DNA of 64,000 nt from JBBROS01 sp965260935 (GTDB lineage: Bacteria > Pseudomonadota > Alphaproteobacteria > Acetobacterales > Acetobacteraceae), in the NCBI GenBank assembly GCA_965260935.1, contig OZ253374.1:868001-932000 (forward strand), in the 5' to 3' direction. The position numbers and the translations under genes are program-made. The notes under the pieces were generated by a model. It saw only the letters and a program-made list of their open reading frames with translations. It was not told the DNA's origin and ran no database searches. Positions within the stretch are counted from its first letter, which is position 1, and each line of letters opens with the position of its first letter. Positions 8,426-16,820 of this stretch are shown here, piece after piece.

Positions 8426-9575
8426 AGACGGATTGCACGGCGTCGGTGACGGCCTTCGCGGTGTCCTCCCATCCCGTGACGGTGGGAGCGAAGTGCGCGC
8501 GGGGCAGCAGGTCCACGAACGTTTTCAGGCGGGGGTCGTCGGCGAAGGCCGGGTCCTGGGCGACGGCCGTGGTGGTGGGAAGGAAGCCTTCGGCCTTGTT
8601 GAACTCCACGCGCGGCTGCTTGGCAAAGAGGAATTCAAGGAACTTATAGGCGTCCTTTTTTACCTTGGAGTTGCTGAACATGACGATTGAATCGGTGACG
8701 GCGTAGGTAGAGGATGTGCTGCCCTTCGGCACCGGGACGATCCCGTACTCCAGCGAGGGCGCTTCTTTCGCGATCTGGCCGATCAGGAACGGCGCGGTAA
8801 TGACCATGCCGAGCCGGCCTTGCTTGAACAGGTCCTGCAGGTTCTCGCGGGTGTAGCTGGTTGGGCCGTCCTCGGTCAGGCCCTTGTCGATCAGCGTTTT
8901 GTAGAGCGTGAGCGCCTTCACGCCTTCGGGGGAGTCGAACGCGGCCTTGTCCTTGTCATTGAGCACCTCGCCGCCGTAGCTCCACAGGGCGTAGTAATAA
9001 TAGATGTCGACCTCGGTGCCCTTGCCCTGGATGCCGAACCCTGGGGTTCCGGCGGCCTTCAGTTTCTCCGACGCGGCGACGACGTCGTCCCAGGTGGCCG
9101 GGCCGTCGGGGTATCCGGCTTTGGCGAGCATCGGCTTGTTGTAGAACATTGCCCGGGCGGAGGCGGCGATCGGCAGGCCGTAGATCTTGCCGTCGATGGT
9201 GGCGGGCTTGAGGAACGGTTGGATGAAGCGCGCCTTGAACTCGGGGGACATGTCCTGGTCAAGCGGCTCGGCGAGGCCGTCCTTGATGAAATCGAGCAGC
9301 CAGCGGGTGCCGATGATGGACAGGTCCGGGTTGACGCCGCCGGCGATGTCGGTGCGGAGCTTTTGCAGCAGGTTGTCCCAGTTGACGACCTGGATCTTGA
9401 TGTCGGTTCCGGGATTGGCCTTGTGGAACTCGGCGGCCATCTTCTCGAAATACGGGCCGGTGGCGGCGCTGTAGTAGGACACGGTGACGTTGACGGTGGC
9501 GGACCGGGCGCGAAGGGGGGCGAGCGAGAGCGCCAGGGCCGCGCCGGCAAGTAGCGTCGTTCTGATCAACTGCAT
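8352..9575 (-). CDS. Sugar ABC transporter substrate-binding protein
   Basis: Periplasmic solute-binding protein of the extracellular family 1 (MalE/UgpB) class, 407 residues. It has a signal peptide of about 26 residues ending in ARS-A and mature sequence TVNVTVSYYSAATGPYFEKM; GMVITAPFLIGQ and AFDSPEGVKALTLY are typical family regions. The start ATG 9575 has a good ribosome-binding site (AGGAG, 6-nt spacing). It is the first gene of a five-gene minus-strand operon with two permeases, the hydrolase fusion and the GMC enzyme. No ATPase gene occurs in the operon, so a shared MalK/UgpC-like ATPase must be encoded elsewhere. The 142-bp upstream region contains a run of nine G residues (9634-9642). 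Confidence 0.94.
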   Translation of the reverse strand: MQLIRTTLLAGAALALSLAPLRARSATVNVTVSYYSAATGPYFEKMAAEFHKANPGTDIKIQVVNWDNLLQKLRTDIAGGVNPDLSIIGTRWLLDFIKDGLAEPLDQDMSPEFKARFIQPFLKPATIDGKIYGLPIAASARAMFYNKPMLAKAGYPDGPATWDDVVAASEKLKAAGTPGFGIQGKGTEVDIYYYYALWSYGGEVLNDKDKAAFDSPEGVKALTLYKTLIDKGLTEDGPTSYTRENLQDLFKQGRLGMVITAPFLIGQIAKEAPSLEYGIVPVPKGSTSSTYAVTDSIVMFSNSKVKKDAYKFLEFLFAKQPRVEFNKAEGFLPTTTAVAQDPAFADDPRLKTFVDLLPRAHFAPTVTGWEDTAKAVTDAVQSVYVGSAQPGPALKQAAARADQSLGQ

Positions 9576-9717
9576 GGTCCGCTCCTGCGAATTCGGGTTG
9601 CGGGAGCGTGCAACGAAGCTGGAGCGGCGTCCAGGGGGGGGGAGCTTGGCTGGCAGGTCAGCCGCTGGGGACGGTGCGGCCTTTCGGCATCTTCGGAACG
9701 ACCGGCGGCGCGGCTGG

Positions 9718-11064
9718 CTACAGGCTTAAACGCACGCCGAGGAGGACGCGGTGATCGTCATAGCTGCTGCCGAAACGGTTGATCCCGTTCGAGAACACGA
9801 CGTTGTTGTTCCCCCCTCCGGACGTGCGGCCGGTGTAGTCGTAGCTTGCCGACACGCTGACGTTGCGGTTGAGCAAGTAGCTTGCGCCGGTTCCCACCGT
9901 GTAGAGCGTCTGACTGCCGCCGCCCTTGTACTTGTTGTAGAATACGCCCGCGTTGCCTTGCAGGAGCACGTTCCTCAGCAGCTCATGGTCGATCGTGAAC
10001 GTGCCCGACGTTTCGGTATACCCGGCGGTGGTCTCGTCGGCGGCGTCCTGGATGCGGCGGGACACCGTTCCCGTCAGCGTGGTCAGGCCGGTCGGGTTCC
10101 AGATCGCCGACAGCTCGGCGATCGGCGCTTGGATCGTGCTGTAGATGCCGGCGCTGAACGTCCGTATCTCATATCCGCCAAGGGCGCGGATGCGGAGCAG
10201 GCCGGTGACATCGTAATCGACGCCGCCGAGGATGGCGAAATCGTTGTAGTCCCGCTTCGGCAAGCCGAGCGGCCGGCTGCTGAAGTTCGCGATGGCGTTG
10301 CGCACGATGACGATGACGCTGCGGCGGTCGGCGAATTGGTAGCCGGCGGTGACGCTGGGCGTGAACAGCACGCGGTTGCGGTAGCTTTGGTTGTAGATTG
10401 TCCCGCCGATCGTCCCGCTGCTGAAATCGTAGTTCGAGAACGCGAAGGCGGGGGTGACGTAGGTCCGGGCGAAATTGGCGCGGTAAGCGACGCGGACCGT
10501 GTCGACCCGGAAGCTGAGCGCCCGCGTAAGCTGCTGCGGCGTGTTCAGGTCCTGCGGCGTTTGGTTCAGGTTGAGGTGGTCGTAACCGGCGGTGACCGTG
10601 TCCCGGCCGACGTCATACGACGCGCCGATCCGCGCGGCCCAGTTGGTGTGCGAGACCGCGTTCTGGTCCGGGTACCTGAAATCGTCGACCGACAGCGCCG
10701 CGTTCACGTTGACGCGCGACAAGGCCGAGGTCACGTCGACGCCGGCGCTCGACTGGATCAACGCGCTGCCGCTGGCTGAACTGGTGCCGAGCACGTTGCT
10801 TTCGTAGCCGACGCGCTCGGTGACCTGCGGACGGATCACGAAGTTGCCGGCGCGTATGCCGGTGCTTTCGTAGTCGGGCCGGCGGCGGGAGATGACGGTG
10901 ACGCCAGCCTCGTCCGCCAGGCCGCTGATGTCCGGCGAGATGAAACGGTCAAGGATTTGCGCCCGCGCCATGTTTGTGGACAAACCCAGAAACGTCGCGA
11001 CAACCGCGGCAATGACTCCGCACTTGCCTAGAATTTCGATTTGACGCCGTTCCGACCTACGCAT
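9718..11064 (-). CDS. Outer-membrane beta-barrel protein (BBP2-like)
   Basis: About 448 residues with a signal segment ending near NMARA-Q, then alternating hydrophobic/aromatic strands typical of a barrel (for example VNAALSVDDFRY, RALGGYEIRTF) and a final strand VLLGVRLSL. This matches the putative beta-barrel porin 2 type often found near exopolysaccharide genes, and a Wzy-like gene lies just across the divergent promoter region. The start is taken at ATG 11064; a TTG at 11076 would add four residues. A role in polysaccharide export or attachment is inferred from context only. Confidence 0.78.
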   Translation of the reverse strand: MRRSERRQIEILGKCGVIAAVVATFLGLSTNMARAQILDRFISPDISGLADEAGVTVISRRRPDYESTGIRAGNFVIRPQVTERVGYESNVLGTSSASGSALIQSSAGVDVTSALSRVNVNAALSVDDFRYPDQNAVSHTNWAARIGASYDVGRDTVTAGYDHLNLNQTPQDLNTPQQLTRALSFRVDTVRVAYRANFARTYVTPAFAFSNYDFSSGTIGGTIYNQSYRNRVLFTPSVTAGYQFADRRSVIVIVRNAIANFSSRPLGLPKRDYNDFAILGGVDYDVTGLLRIRALGGYEIRTFSAGIYSTIQAPIAELSAIWNPTGLTTLTGTVSRRIQDAADETTAGYTETSGTFTIDHELLRNVLLQGNAGVFYNKYKGGGSQTLYTVGTGASYLLNRNVSVSASYDYTGRTSGGGNNNVVFSNGINRFGSSYDDHRVLLGVRLSL

Positions 11065-11194
11065 CCGCCAATCCAATCACCATGCTACAAATCTGAGCCA
11101 AGGACGCCCGAGACATATCGACGGGCTGGGTATATCTGAGGCGGCGGAGCGAAGGATAGCCAGCTTTCGCCTGAGCCGTGGTGGAGGGATGATT

Positions 11195-11464
11195 ATGTCT
11201 TGGCAGTGTGCATTTGTTGCAATCGTATTCGCCGTGGCCTGCGTGCCGGCGCGCGCGCAGGAGCGAACGCCCGAGGCCCTCGCGAAGCGCGACATCGGAA
11301 AGCTCTGCAAGCAGGAGACCATTCGTTACTGCCCCGCGTTCAAGGGGCGGACCCCGACGCCGCGCAACCAGGCGATCTGCCTGCGTCCCTACAAGATGAA
11401 CCTGTCATTCGGGTGCCGCCGTGCGGTCAGCACGATCATGCAGCCGCCGCAGCAGCAGCAGTAG
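11195..11464 (+). CDS. Small secreted Cys-rich protein
   Basis: An 89-residue product with a clean signal peptide (hydrophobic core AFVAIVFAVACVPA, cleavage near ARA-QE), then a charged mature region with four Cys (GKLCK, RYCPA, AICLRP, FGCRR) and a C-terminal Pro/Gln tail. ATG 11195 is preferred over ATG 11189 because GGAGGG at 11183-11188 sits 6 nt before it. It ends 6 bp before the TTG of a Wzy-like gene and is probably co-transcribed with it. The Cys spacing recalls Cys-rich repeat (GLG1-type) proteins, but no function can be assigned. It could be a periplasmic accessory of polysaccharide assembly. Confidence 0.75.
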   Translation: MSWQCAFVAIVFAVACVPARAQERTPEALAKRDIGKLCKQETIRYCPAFKGRTPTPRNQAICLRPYKMNLSFGCRRAVSTIMQPPQQQQ

Positions 11465-11470
11465 CCGGCC

Positions 11471-12769
11471 TTGAGCACCACCTCAGCGCTTGCCAGGCCG
11501 GGCGCCGCCAAGCCCAAGCTCGCCGCCGCGTTCCGGAGCCTGCCCGACGAGCTGAAATTCAGCACGATCATCCTCGGCCTATGCCTGATCCTGCAACGGT
11601 TCGGGTTGCCGTTCGGCGGGAAGTCGTTCAGCATCGTCGGGCCGCTCGGCATGGCCGTGGCCGGGTTCTTTCTTTTACGCGGCACGCTCGCGTTCAACAG
11701 CTTCCGTCTTTGGTGCTTCACGGCCTTGGCGGCGCTGTCCGTGTTCGGCCTCGTTTGGCACGCCGTTGTGCCCGGGCGGCTTGCGGAAGCGCCGAACCTG
11801 CAATCGTTGTCCCAGTTCCTTCTGCTGACCTCGTTCGCGACCTTCACCTTCTTGCGGGCGATGAGCGAGCGGGCGTTCTTCCGGCTTGTGAACCTCTGGT
11901 TCGCCTTCATCGCCATCGCCGGCATCGTGCAGTTCTTCCTTCAGTTGGTTGGGCTCGGCCTTTTCGCGTTTACCGGCGTGTTGCCGGACGCGATCTTGTT
12001 CGAGTCGAGCTACAACCTGCAGATACCCATCGGCGTCGGCGCGCTGTTGAAGTCGAACGGCTTCTTCCTGATCGAGCCGTCCACGTTTTCCCAAGTCATG
12101 GCGCTGGGCCTGATCGTGGAAATCCTGGCATTCCGCCGACCGATCTACCTGGGCCTCTTCGTGCTTGCCATCCTGCTCTCGTTCTCCGGGACGGGCTGGA
12201 TCGTGGTCGGGGCGTTCGTCGCCGCGGCAGCGATCGGGATGGGGTGGCGCGGGATCGCGATCGCGGTCGGCACCGTCGCGCTGCTCGGGAGCATCCTTGC
12301 CGGCGCGAGTTTGCTGGCCCCGGATCTGGCGGGGGCGGTGCAGCAGCGGATGGACGAGATTTCCCGCCCGGGGACAAGCGGGCACTTGCGGTTCATCACG
12401 CCGTTCTGGATTTTCAGCGACACCCTGACCGAGCATCCGTCGGCGGCCTTCATCGGCATCGGCCCGGGCGTCAGCGAACGGTTGACGCCGCCCTACGAGT
12501 ACGACGTCAACACCCCGGTCAAGATCTCGCTCGAATTCGGCATTCCTGCCTTCTGCCTGTATTTCCTGCTGTTCGTCGCGGGCCGCAAGTCGCCTATCCA
12601 GCGGCGCATCCTGGTTCCGGCGGCAACGATGTTCTTCATCGCCGGCGCATACCAGCAGTTTCCGCCCGTCCTGTTCATGATCCTGCTGCTGATCGCGGTG
12701 GCCCGGCTGCAGGCGGACGATGCGGCGTCATCGCCTTCCTCGCGATTGCCGTCGAACAGGAGGACATAG
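11471..12769 (+). CDS. O-antigen ligase/Wzy-like polytopic membrane protein
   Basis: A 432-residue integral membrane protein with about ten to twelve hydrophobic segments and a large loop between residues 290 and 350 (QQRMDEISRPGTSGHLRF). The loop ends in IGIGPGVSERL before further membrane spans, the layout of Wzy polymerases and WaaL ligases. The start is TTG 11471, six bases after the preceding stop; no ATG occurs until deep in the protein. Downstream the stop is directly followed by the RBS of the isomerase gene, so the 11.2-15 kb genes look like one transcription unit. Polymerase versus ligase cannot be decided from sequence. Confidence 0.75.
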   Translation: MSTTSALARPGAAKPKLAAAFRSLPDELKFSTIILGLCLILQRFGLPFGGKSFSIVGPLGMAVAGFFLLRGTLAFNSFRLWCFTALAALSVFGLVWHAVVPGRLAEAPNLQSLSQFLLLTSFATFTFLRAMSERAFFRLVNLWFAFIAIAGIVQFFLQLVGLGLFAFTGVLPDAILFESSYNLQIPIGVGALLKSNGFFLIEPSTFSQVMALGLIVEILAFRRPIYLGLFVLAILLSFSGTGWIVVGAFVAAAAIGMGWRGIAIAVGTVALLGSILAGASLLAPDLAGAVQQRMDEISRPGTSGHLRFITPFWIFSDTLTEHPSAAFIGIGPGVSERLTPPYEYDVNTPVKISLEFGIPAFCLYFLLFVAGRKSPIQRRILVPAATMFFIAGAYQQFPPVLFMILLLIAVARLQADDAASSPSSRLPSNRRT

Positions 12770-12770
12770 C

Positions 12771-13829
12771 GTGAGAACCCTTCAAGGCCCGGCCATCTTC
12801 CTCGCCCAGTTCGCCGGCGACGCGTCCCCGTTCAACTCGCTTCCCGCCATCGCCGCCTGGGCGCGCGGCTGCGGGTTCGAGGGCGTGCAGATCCCCTCCT
12901 GGGACGCCCGCCTGTTCGACCTCAAGCGCGCCGCCGAAAGCGACGCCTACTGCGACGACATCCGCGGCGTGCTGTCCGACGCCGGCGTGCAACTGACGGA
13001 GCTATCCACCCACCTGCAAGGCCAGCTCGTCGCCGTCCACCCCGCCTACGACGCCGCCTTCGACGGCTTCGCCGCCCCGGAGGTCCGGGCCAACCCGGCG
13101 GCCCGGCAGCAATGGGCCGTGGACCAGCTCATGCTCGCCGCGCGCGCTTCCCGCCGCCTTGGCCTTGCCGCCCATGCCACCTTTTCCGGCGCGCTAGCCT
13201 GGCCATACCTTTATCCCTGGCCGCAACGGCCCCCCGGCCTCATCGACACCGCCTTTGACGAGCTCGCGCGCCGCTGGCGGCCGATCCTCGACGCCTTCGA
13301 CGACGCGGGCGTCGACCTTTGCTACGAGATCCACCCGGGCGAGGACCTGTTCGACGGCACGACCTTCGAGATGTTCCTCGGGCGCGTGGGCCAGCACCCC
13401 CGGGCCAACATCCTGTATGACCCCAGCCACTTCGTGTTGCAGCAGCTCGATTATCTCGGCTTCCTCGACCTTTACATGCCGCGCATCAAGATGTTTCACG
13501 TGAAAGACGCCGAGTTCAACCCGAGCGCCCGCCAGGGCGTCTATAGCGGCTACGCTCCGTGGGCCGAGCGCGCCGGGCGCTTCCGCAGCCTCGGCGACGG
13601 GCAAGTCGATTTCCCGGCCATTTTCTCCAAGCTCGCCGCCGCCGGGTTCCCCGGCTGGGCCGTGCTGGAATGGGAGTGCGCCCTGAAGGACGCCGAAGCG
13701 GGCGCGCGGGAAGGCGCCGCCTATATCCGCCGCTCGATCATCCCCGTCGCCGGCCGGGCCTTCGACGACTTCGCCGCTTCCGGCGCCGACGACGCCGCCA
13801 ACCGCCGCGTGCTGGGCCTCGCGCCATGA
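12771..13829 (+). CDS. Sugar phosphate isomerase/epimerase family (TIM barrel)
   Basis: A 352-residue xylose-isomerase-like TIM-barrel protein. Metal-binding type positions are visible in CYEIHPGED, LYDPSHF, FHVKDAEF and VLEWECALKDA, the usual Glu/Asp/His/Glu series of IolE- and UxaE-type epimerases. The start GTG 12771 follows AGGAGG (12758-12763). The gene is translationally coupled (ATGA) to a Gfo/Idh/MocA dehydrogenase, a common pair for catabolising cyclitols or oxidised sugars through a keto intermediate. Third codon positions are strongly C-rich compared with the G-rich neighbours, suggesting a different history for the pair. Confidence 0.9.
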   Translation: MRTLQGPAIFLAQFAGDASPFNSLPAIAAWARGCGFEGVQIPSWDARLFDLKRAAESDAYCDDIRGVLSDAGVQLTELSTHLQGQLVAVHPAYDAAFDGFAAPEVRANPAARQQWAVDQLMLAARASRRLGLAAHATFSGALAWPYLYPWPQRPPGLIDTAFDELARRWRPILDAFDDAGVDLCYEIHPGEDLFDGTTFEMFLGRVGQHPRANILYDPSHFVLQQLDYLGFLDLYMPRIKMFHVKDAEFNPSARQGVYSGYAPWAERAGRFRSLGDGQVDFPAIFSKLAAAGFPGWAVLEWECALKDAEAGAREGAAYIRRSIIPVAGRAFDDFAASGADDAANRRVLGLAP

Positions 13830-14977
13830 ACCGCCGCCTGCGCCTCGGCATGGTCGGCGGCGGGCAGGGGGCGTTCATCGGCGCCGTCCACCGCATCGCC
13901 GCCCGGCTCGACGACCAGTACGAGTTGGTCGCCGGCGCGTTCTCCTCCGACCCGGCCCGCGCGCAAGCCTCGGCGGAGGCGTTGCGGGTTCCGCCGGCCC
14001 GGGCCTATGACAGCTTCGCGGCCATGGCCGAGGCCGAGGCCGGGCGCGACGACGGCATCGAGGTCGTCAGCGTCACGACGCCGAACCACGTCCATCACGC
14101 CGCCTGCCGCGCCTTCCTTGACCGGGGCATCCCGGTGGTCTGCGACAAGCCGATGACTGCCAGCCTGGGCGACGCGCTTGATCTGCGCGAGGCCGTCCGC
14201 GCGAGCGGGACGCCCTTCGTGCTGACCCACAACTACACCGGCTACCCGATGGTGCGACAAGCGCGCGAGATGATCGGCGCCGGGGAATTGGGCGCGATCC
14301 GCACCATCCAGGTCGAATATGCCCAGGAATGGCTGACGTCGGACCTCGAATCCACCGGCCAGAAGCAGGCCGAGTGGCGCACCGACCCGGCCCGGTCCGG
14401 CCCGGGGGGCGCGGTCGGCGACATCGGCACCCACGCGCACAACCTGGCCGAGTTCGTTTCCAGCCTCCAGGTCGAAGCCCTTGCCGCCGACCTCACGGCC
14501 TTTGTTCCCGGCCGTCGGCTTGACGATAACGCGCAGATGCTCCTGCGCTTCAAAGGCGGCGCGCGAGGCGGGCTGTGGTGCAGCCAAGTCGCGCCGGGGC
14601 AGGAAAACGGCCTCCGCCTGCGCGTGTTCGGCGAGCGCGCCGGCCTCGAATGGCGGCAGGAGCACCCGAACCAGCTCCGCATGGCCGGGCCGGGCCAGCC
14701 GCCCCGCATCCTGTCCCGCGGCATGCCCGGCCTCGGCCCCGCCGCCGCCCGCGCCACGCGCCTGCCGCCCGGCCACCCGGAGGGCTACCTGGAAGCGTTC
14801 GCCCAACTCTACGCCGACGCCGCCGAGCTGATCCGGGCTTGGAAAGACGGACGCGCTCCCGATCCGGCCGCAACCCTTGTTCCCGGCGTGGACGAAGGCG
14901 TCCGCGGCGTCGCGTTCGTTCACGCCGCGGTGGAGAGCAGCCGCCGGGACGCGGCCTGGATCAGGCTGGAGGCGTAG
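13826..14977 (+). CDS. Gfo/Idh/MocA family NAD(P)-dependent oxidoreductase
   Basis: A 383-residue two-domain dehydrogenase with N-terminal nucleotide-binding motif GMVGGGQGAFIG, the family signature CDKPMT containing the catalytic Lys, and C-terminal GDIGTHAHN with the catalytic His region. It overlaps the isomerase stop by ATGA and shares its C-ending codon style. The two enzymes probably act sequentially on a cyclitol or sugar. The 295 bp between this gene and paoA hold no supported gene or clear hairpin. Confidence 0.93.
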   Translation: MNRRLRLGMVGGGQGAFIGAVHRIAARLDDQYELVAGAFSSDPARAQASAEALRVPPARAYDSFAAMAEAEAGRDDGIEVVSVTTPNHVHHAACRAFLDRGIPVVCDKPMTASLGDALDLREAVRASGTPFVLTHNYTGYPMVRQAREMIGAGELGAIRTIQVEYAQEWLTSDLESTGQKQAEWRTDPARSGPGGAVGDIGTHAHNLAEFVSSLQVEALAADLTAFVPGRRLDDNAQMLLRFKGGARGGLWCSQVAPGQENGLRLRVFGERAGLEWRQEHPNQLRMAGPGQPPRILSRGMPGLGPAAARATRLPPGHPEGYLEAFAQLYADAAELIRAWKDGRAPDPAATLVPGVDEGVRGVAFVHAAVESSRRDAAWIRLEA

Positions 14978-15272
14978 GCCGCCACGGCCCGCCCGCAGCC
15001 TGGGCAAATACGCGGTGGAACAGGTTTCCAGCTTGCGGCAGTTGATGTTGGACGATGCCGTCAACTGGTTCGGTTGCGGTTGAGCAGATGTCAGCGGATC
15101 AGGCTGGGCGCGTTCACGGCCGCGGCGAAGCGGTGACGCCGGCGACCTGGACGTTTGGCCGGGGAGCTTGCGCCTATGCAAAACCTCCACGAGGGCCAGG
15201 TGTTAGGGGGAATTGGCGGCGAGGCCTGCATGGTCCGCCGCATATGCCGTTGCGGCGTGAAAGGAATTCCCG

Positions 15273-15827
15273 ATGCCCGATACCAACGTGATGCCCGACC
15301 GCCATGCCCCGGTGATGATGCCGGTGACGCTCACCGTCAACGGGCAGGAGCATAAGCGGACGCTGGATGCCCGGACCACCCTGCTCGACGCGCTGCGGGA
15401 GCACCTGCACCTGACCGGCTCCAAGAAGGGCTGCGACCACGGGCAGTGTGGCTCCTGCACCGTGCTGGTGGACGGCATGCGGGTGAATGCGTGCCTGGCC
15501 TTGGCGGTCATGCACGAGGGGGACGAGATCACCACGGTCGAGGGGTTGGCCGGCGCGGACGGGGGAATGCACCCGTTGCAGCAGGCGTTCATCGACCATG
15601 ACGCGTTCCAGTGCGGGTATTGCACGCCGGGCCATATCTGCTCGGCGGCAGGGATGCTGAGCGAGCTGCGCGACGGGGTGCCAAGCCACGTGAGCGCGGA
15701 TCTCGCCGCCCAGCCGGAAGTCAGCGCCGCCGAGATCCGGGAGCGGATGAGCGGCAATCTGTGCCGTTGCGGGGCTTATGTCCACATCGTCTCCGCCATT
15801 GAGGCGGCGGCAGCGGCGGGAGCCTGA
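15273..15827 (+). CDS. paoA: Aldehyde oxidoreductase 2Fe-2S subunit (PaoA/YagT-like)
   Basis: Electron-transfer subunit of a xanthine-oxidase-family molybdenum enzyme, 184 residues. It binds two [2Fe-2S] clusters: Cys54, Cys59, Cys62 and Cys74 (GCDHGQCGSC), and Cys114, Cys117, Cys164 and Cys166 (QCGYC, LCRC). E. coli PaoA has a Tat signal; here the N-terminus is short, without twin arginines or a hydrophobic core, so the enzyme is probably cytoplasmic. The start ATG 15273 has upstream AAAGGAA. It is first of three tightly spaced genes (4-bp gaps). Confidence 0.94.
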   Translation: MPDTNVMPDRHAPVMMPVTLTVNGQEHKRTLDARTTLLDALREHLHLTGSKKGCDHGQCGSCTVLVDGMRVNACLALAVMHEGDEITTVEGLAGADGGMHPLQQAFIDHDAFQCGYCTPGHICSAAGMLSELRDGVPSHVSADLAAQPEVSAAEIRERMSGNLCRCGAYVHIVSAIEAAAAAGA

Positions 15828-15830
15828 GCG

Positions 15831-16817
15831 ATGCAGCCTTTCACCTATGAACGCGCGCCGAACGCGGCGGCGGCGGTGGCGGCGTTCGGGCGCAACGCCG
15901 GGTCGCGCTACATCGCCGGCGGCACGAACCTGCTGGACCTGATGAAGTTGCAGGTGGAGACGCCACAGCATTTGGTTGATATCTCGCGCTTGCCTTTGAC
16001 GCGGGTGGATTTGACCGAGGCGGGCGGGCTTTTGATCGGGGCGATGGTGCCGAACACGGCGCTGGCGGCGCAGGAGCTGGTCCGGCGGCGTTACCCGTTG
16101 CTGAGCGAGGCGATCCTGGCCGGGGCGTCGGGGCAGTTGCGCAACAAGGCGAGCACGGGTGGCAACTTCGTGCAGCGGACGCGGTGCGGGTATTTCTACG
16201 ACCCGGCGCAGCCCTGCAACAAGCGCGAGCCCGGCAGCGGCTGCGGCGCCCTGGGCGGGCATAACCGCATCCACGCCATTCTCGGCACGTCCGAGCGTTG
16301 CATCGCCACGCATCCGAGCGACATGGCGGTGGCGATGCAGGCGCTGGATGCGGTGCTGACGGTCGAGGGGCCGGGCGGGACGCGGCGGGTGCCGGTCGAT
16401 GAGCTTTACCGCTTGCCGGGCGAGACGCCCGAAATCGAGACCACCTTGGCAGCGGGCGAGTTGATCACCCATATTGAACTGCCGCCTGCGCCGCCGGGGC
16501 GGATGCGGTATCGCAAGGTTCGGGACCGGGCTTCGTACGCGTTCGCGCTGGTGTCGGTGGGGACTGTGCTGGACGTGGCCGACGGGACGGTGCGCGGCGT
16601 GCGGCTCGCGTTCGGGGGCGTGGCGCACAAGCCTTGGCGGGCGCGGAAAGCGGAAGCGGCGTTGCTGAACCAGCCCGCGACGGAGGCCAGTTTCGCCCGG
16701 GCCGCCGATGCGGCGCTCGAGGGCGCGCGCGGCTACGGCGACAACGATTTCAAGATCCCGCTGCTGCGCCGTACGCTCACGCGCACGCTGTCGGAACTTG
16801 CCCAAGCAGGAGCATAG
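15831..16817 (+). CDS. paoB: Aldehyde oxidoreductase FAD subunit with 4Fe-4S site (PaoB/YagS-like)
   Basis: The FAD-binding subunit, 328 residues, passes electrons from the 2Fe-2S subunit to the flavin. The FAD loop IAGGTNLLDLMK is at residues 28-39. An insertion holding Cys119, Cys129, Cys138 and Cys157 matches the additional [4Fe-4S] site of PaoB, 4-hydroxybenzoyl-CoA reductase and similar enzymes, separating it from plain xanthine dehydrogenases. It lies between paoA and paoC with 3-bp spacers. Confidence 0.93.
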   Translation: MQPFTYERAPNAAAAVAAFGRNAGSRYIAGGTNLLDLMKLQVETPQHLVDISRLPLTRVDLTEAGGLLIGAMVPNTALAAQELVRRRYPLLSEAILAGASGQLRNKASTGGNFVQRTRCGYFYDPAQPCNKREPGSGCGALGGHNRIHAILGTSERCIATHPSDMAVAMQALDAVLTVEGPGGTRRVPVDELYRLPGETPEIETTLAAGELITHIELPPAPPGRMRYRKVRDRASYAFALVSVGTVLDVADGTVRGVRLAFGGVAHKPWRARKAEAALLNQPATEASFARAADAALEGARGYGDNDFKIPLLRRTLTRTLSELAQAGA

Positions 16818-16820
16818 ACC

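Noticed and set aside
9634..9642. Run of nine G residues before the sugar-binding protein gene
   Set aside because: Could be phase-variable, but it is not between a clear promoter pair and GC-rich DNA has such runs by chance.
14978..15272. Riboswitch or small gene before paoA
   Set aside because: No clear stem-loop series, start/RBS pair or conserved motif could be supported in the 295-bp gap.
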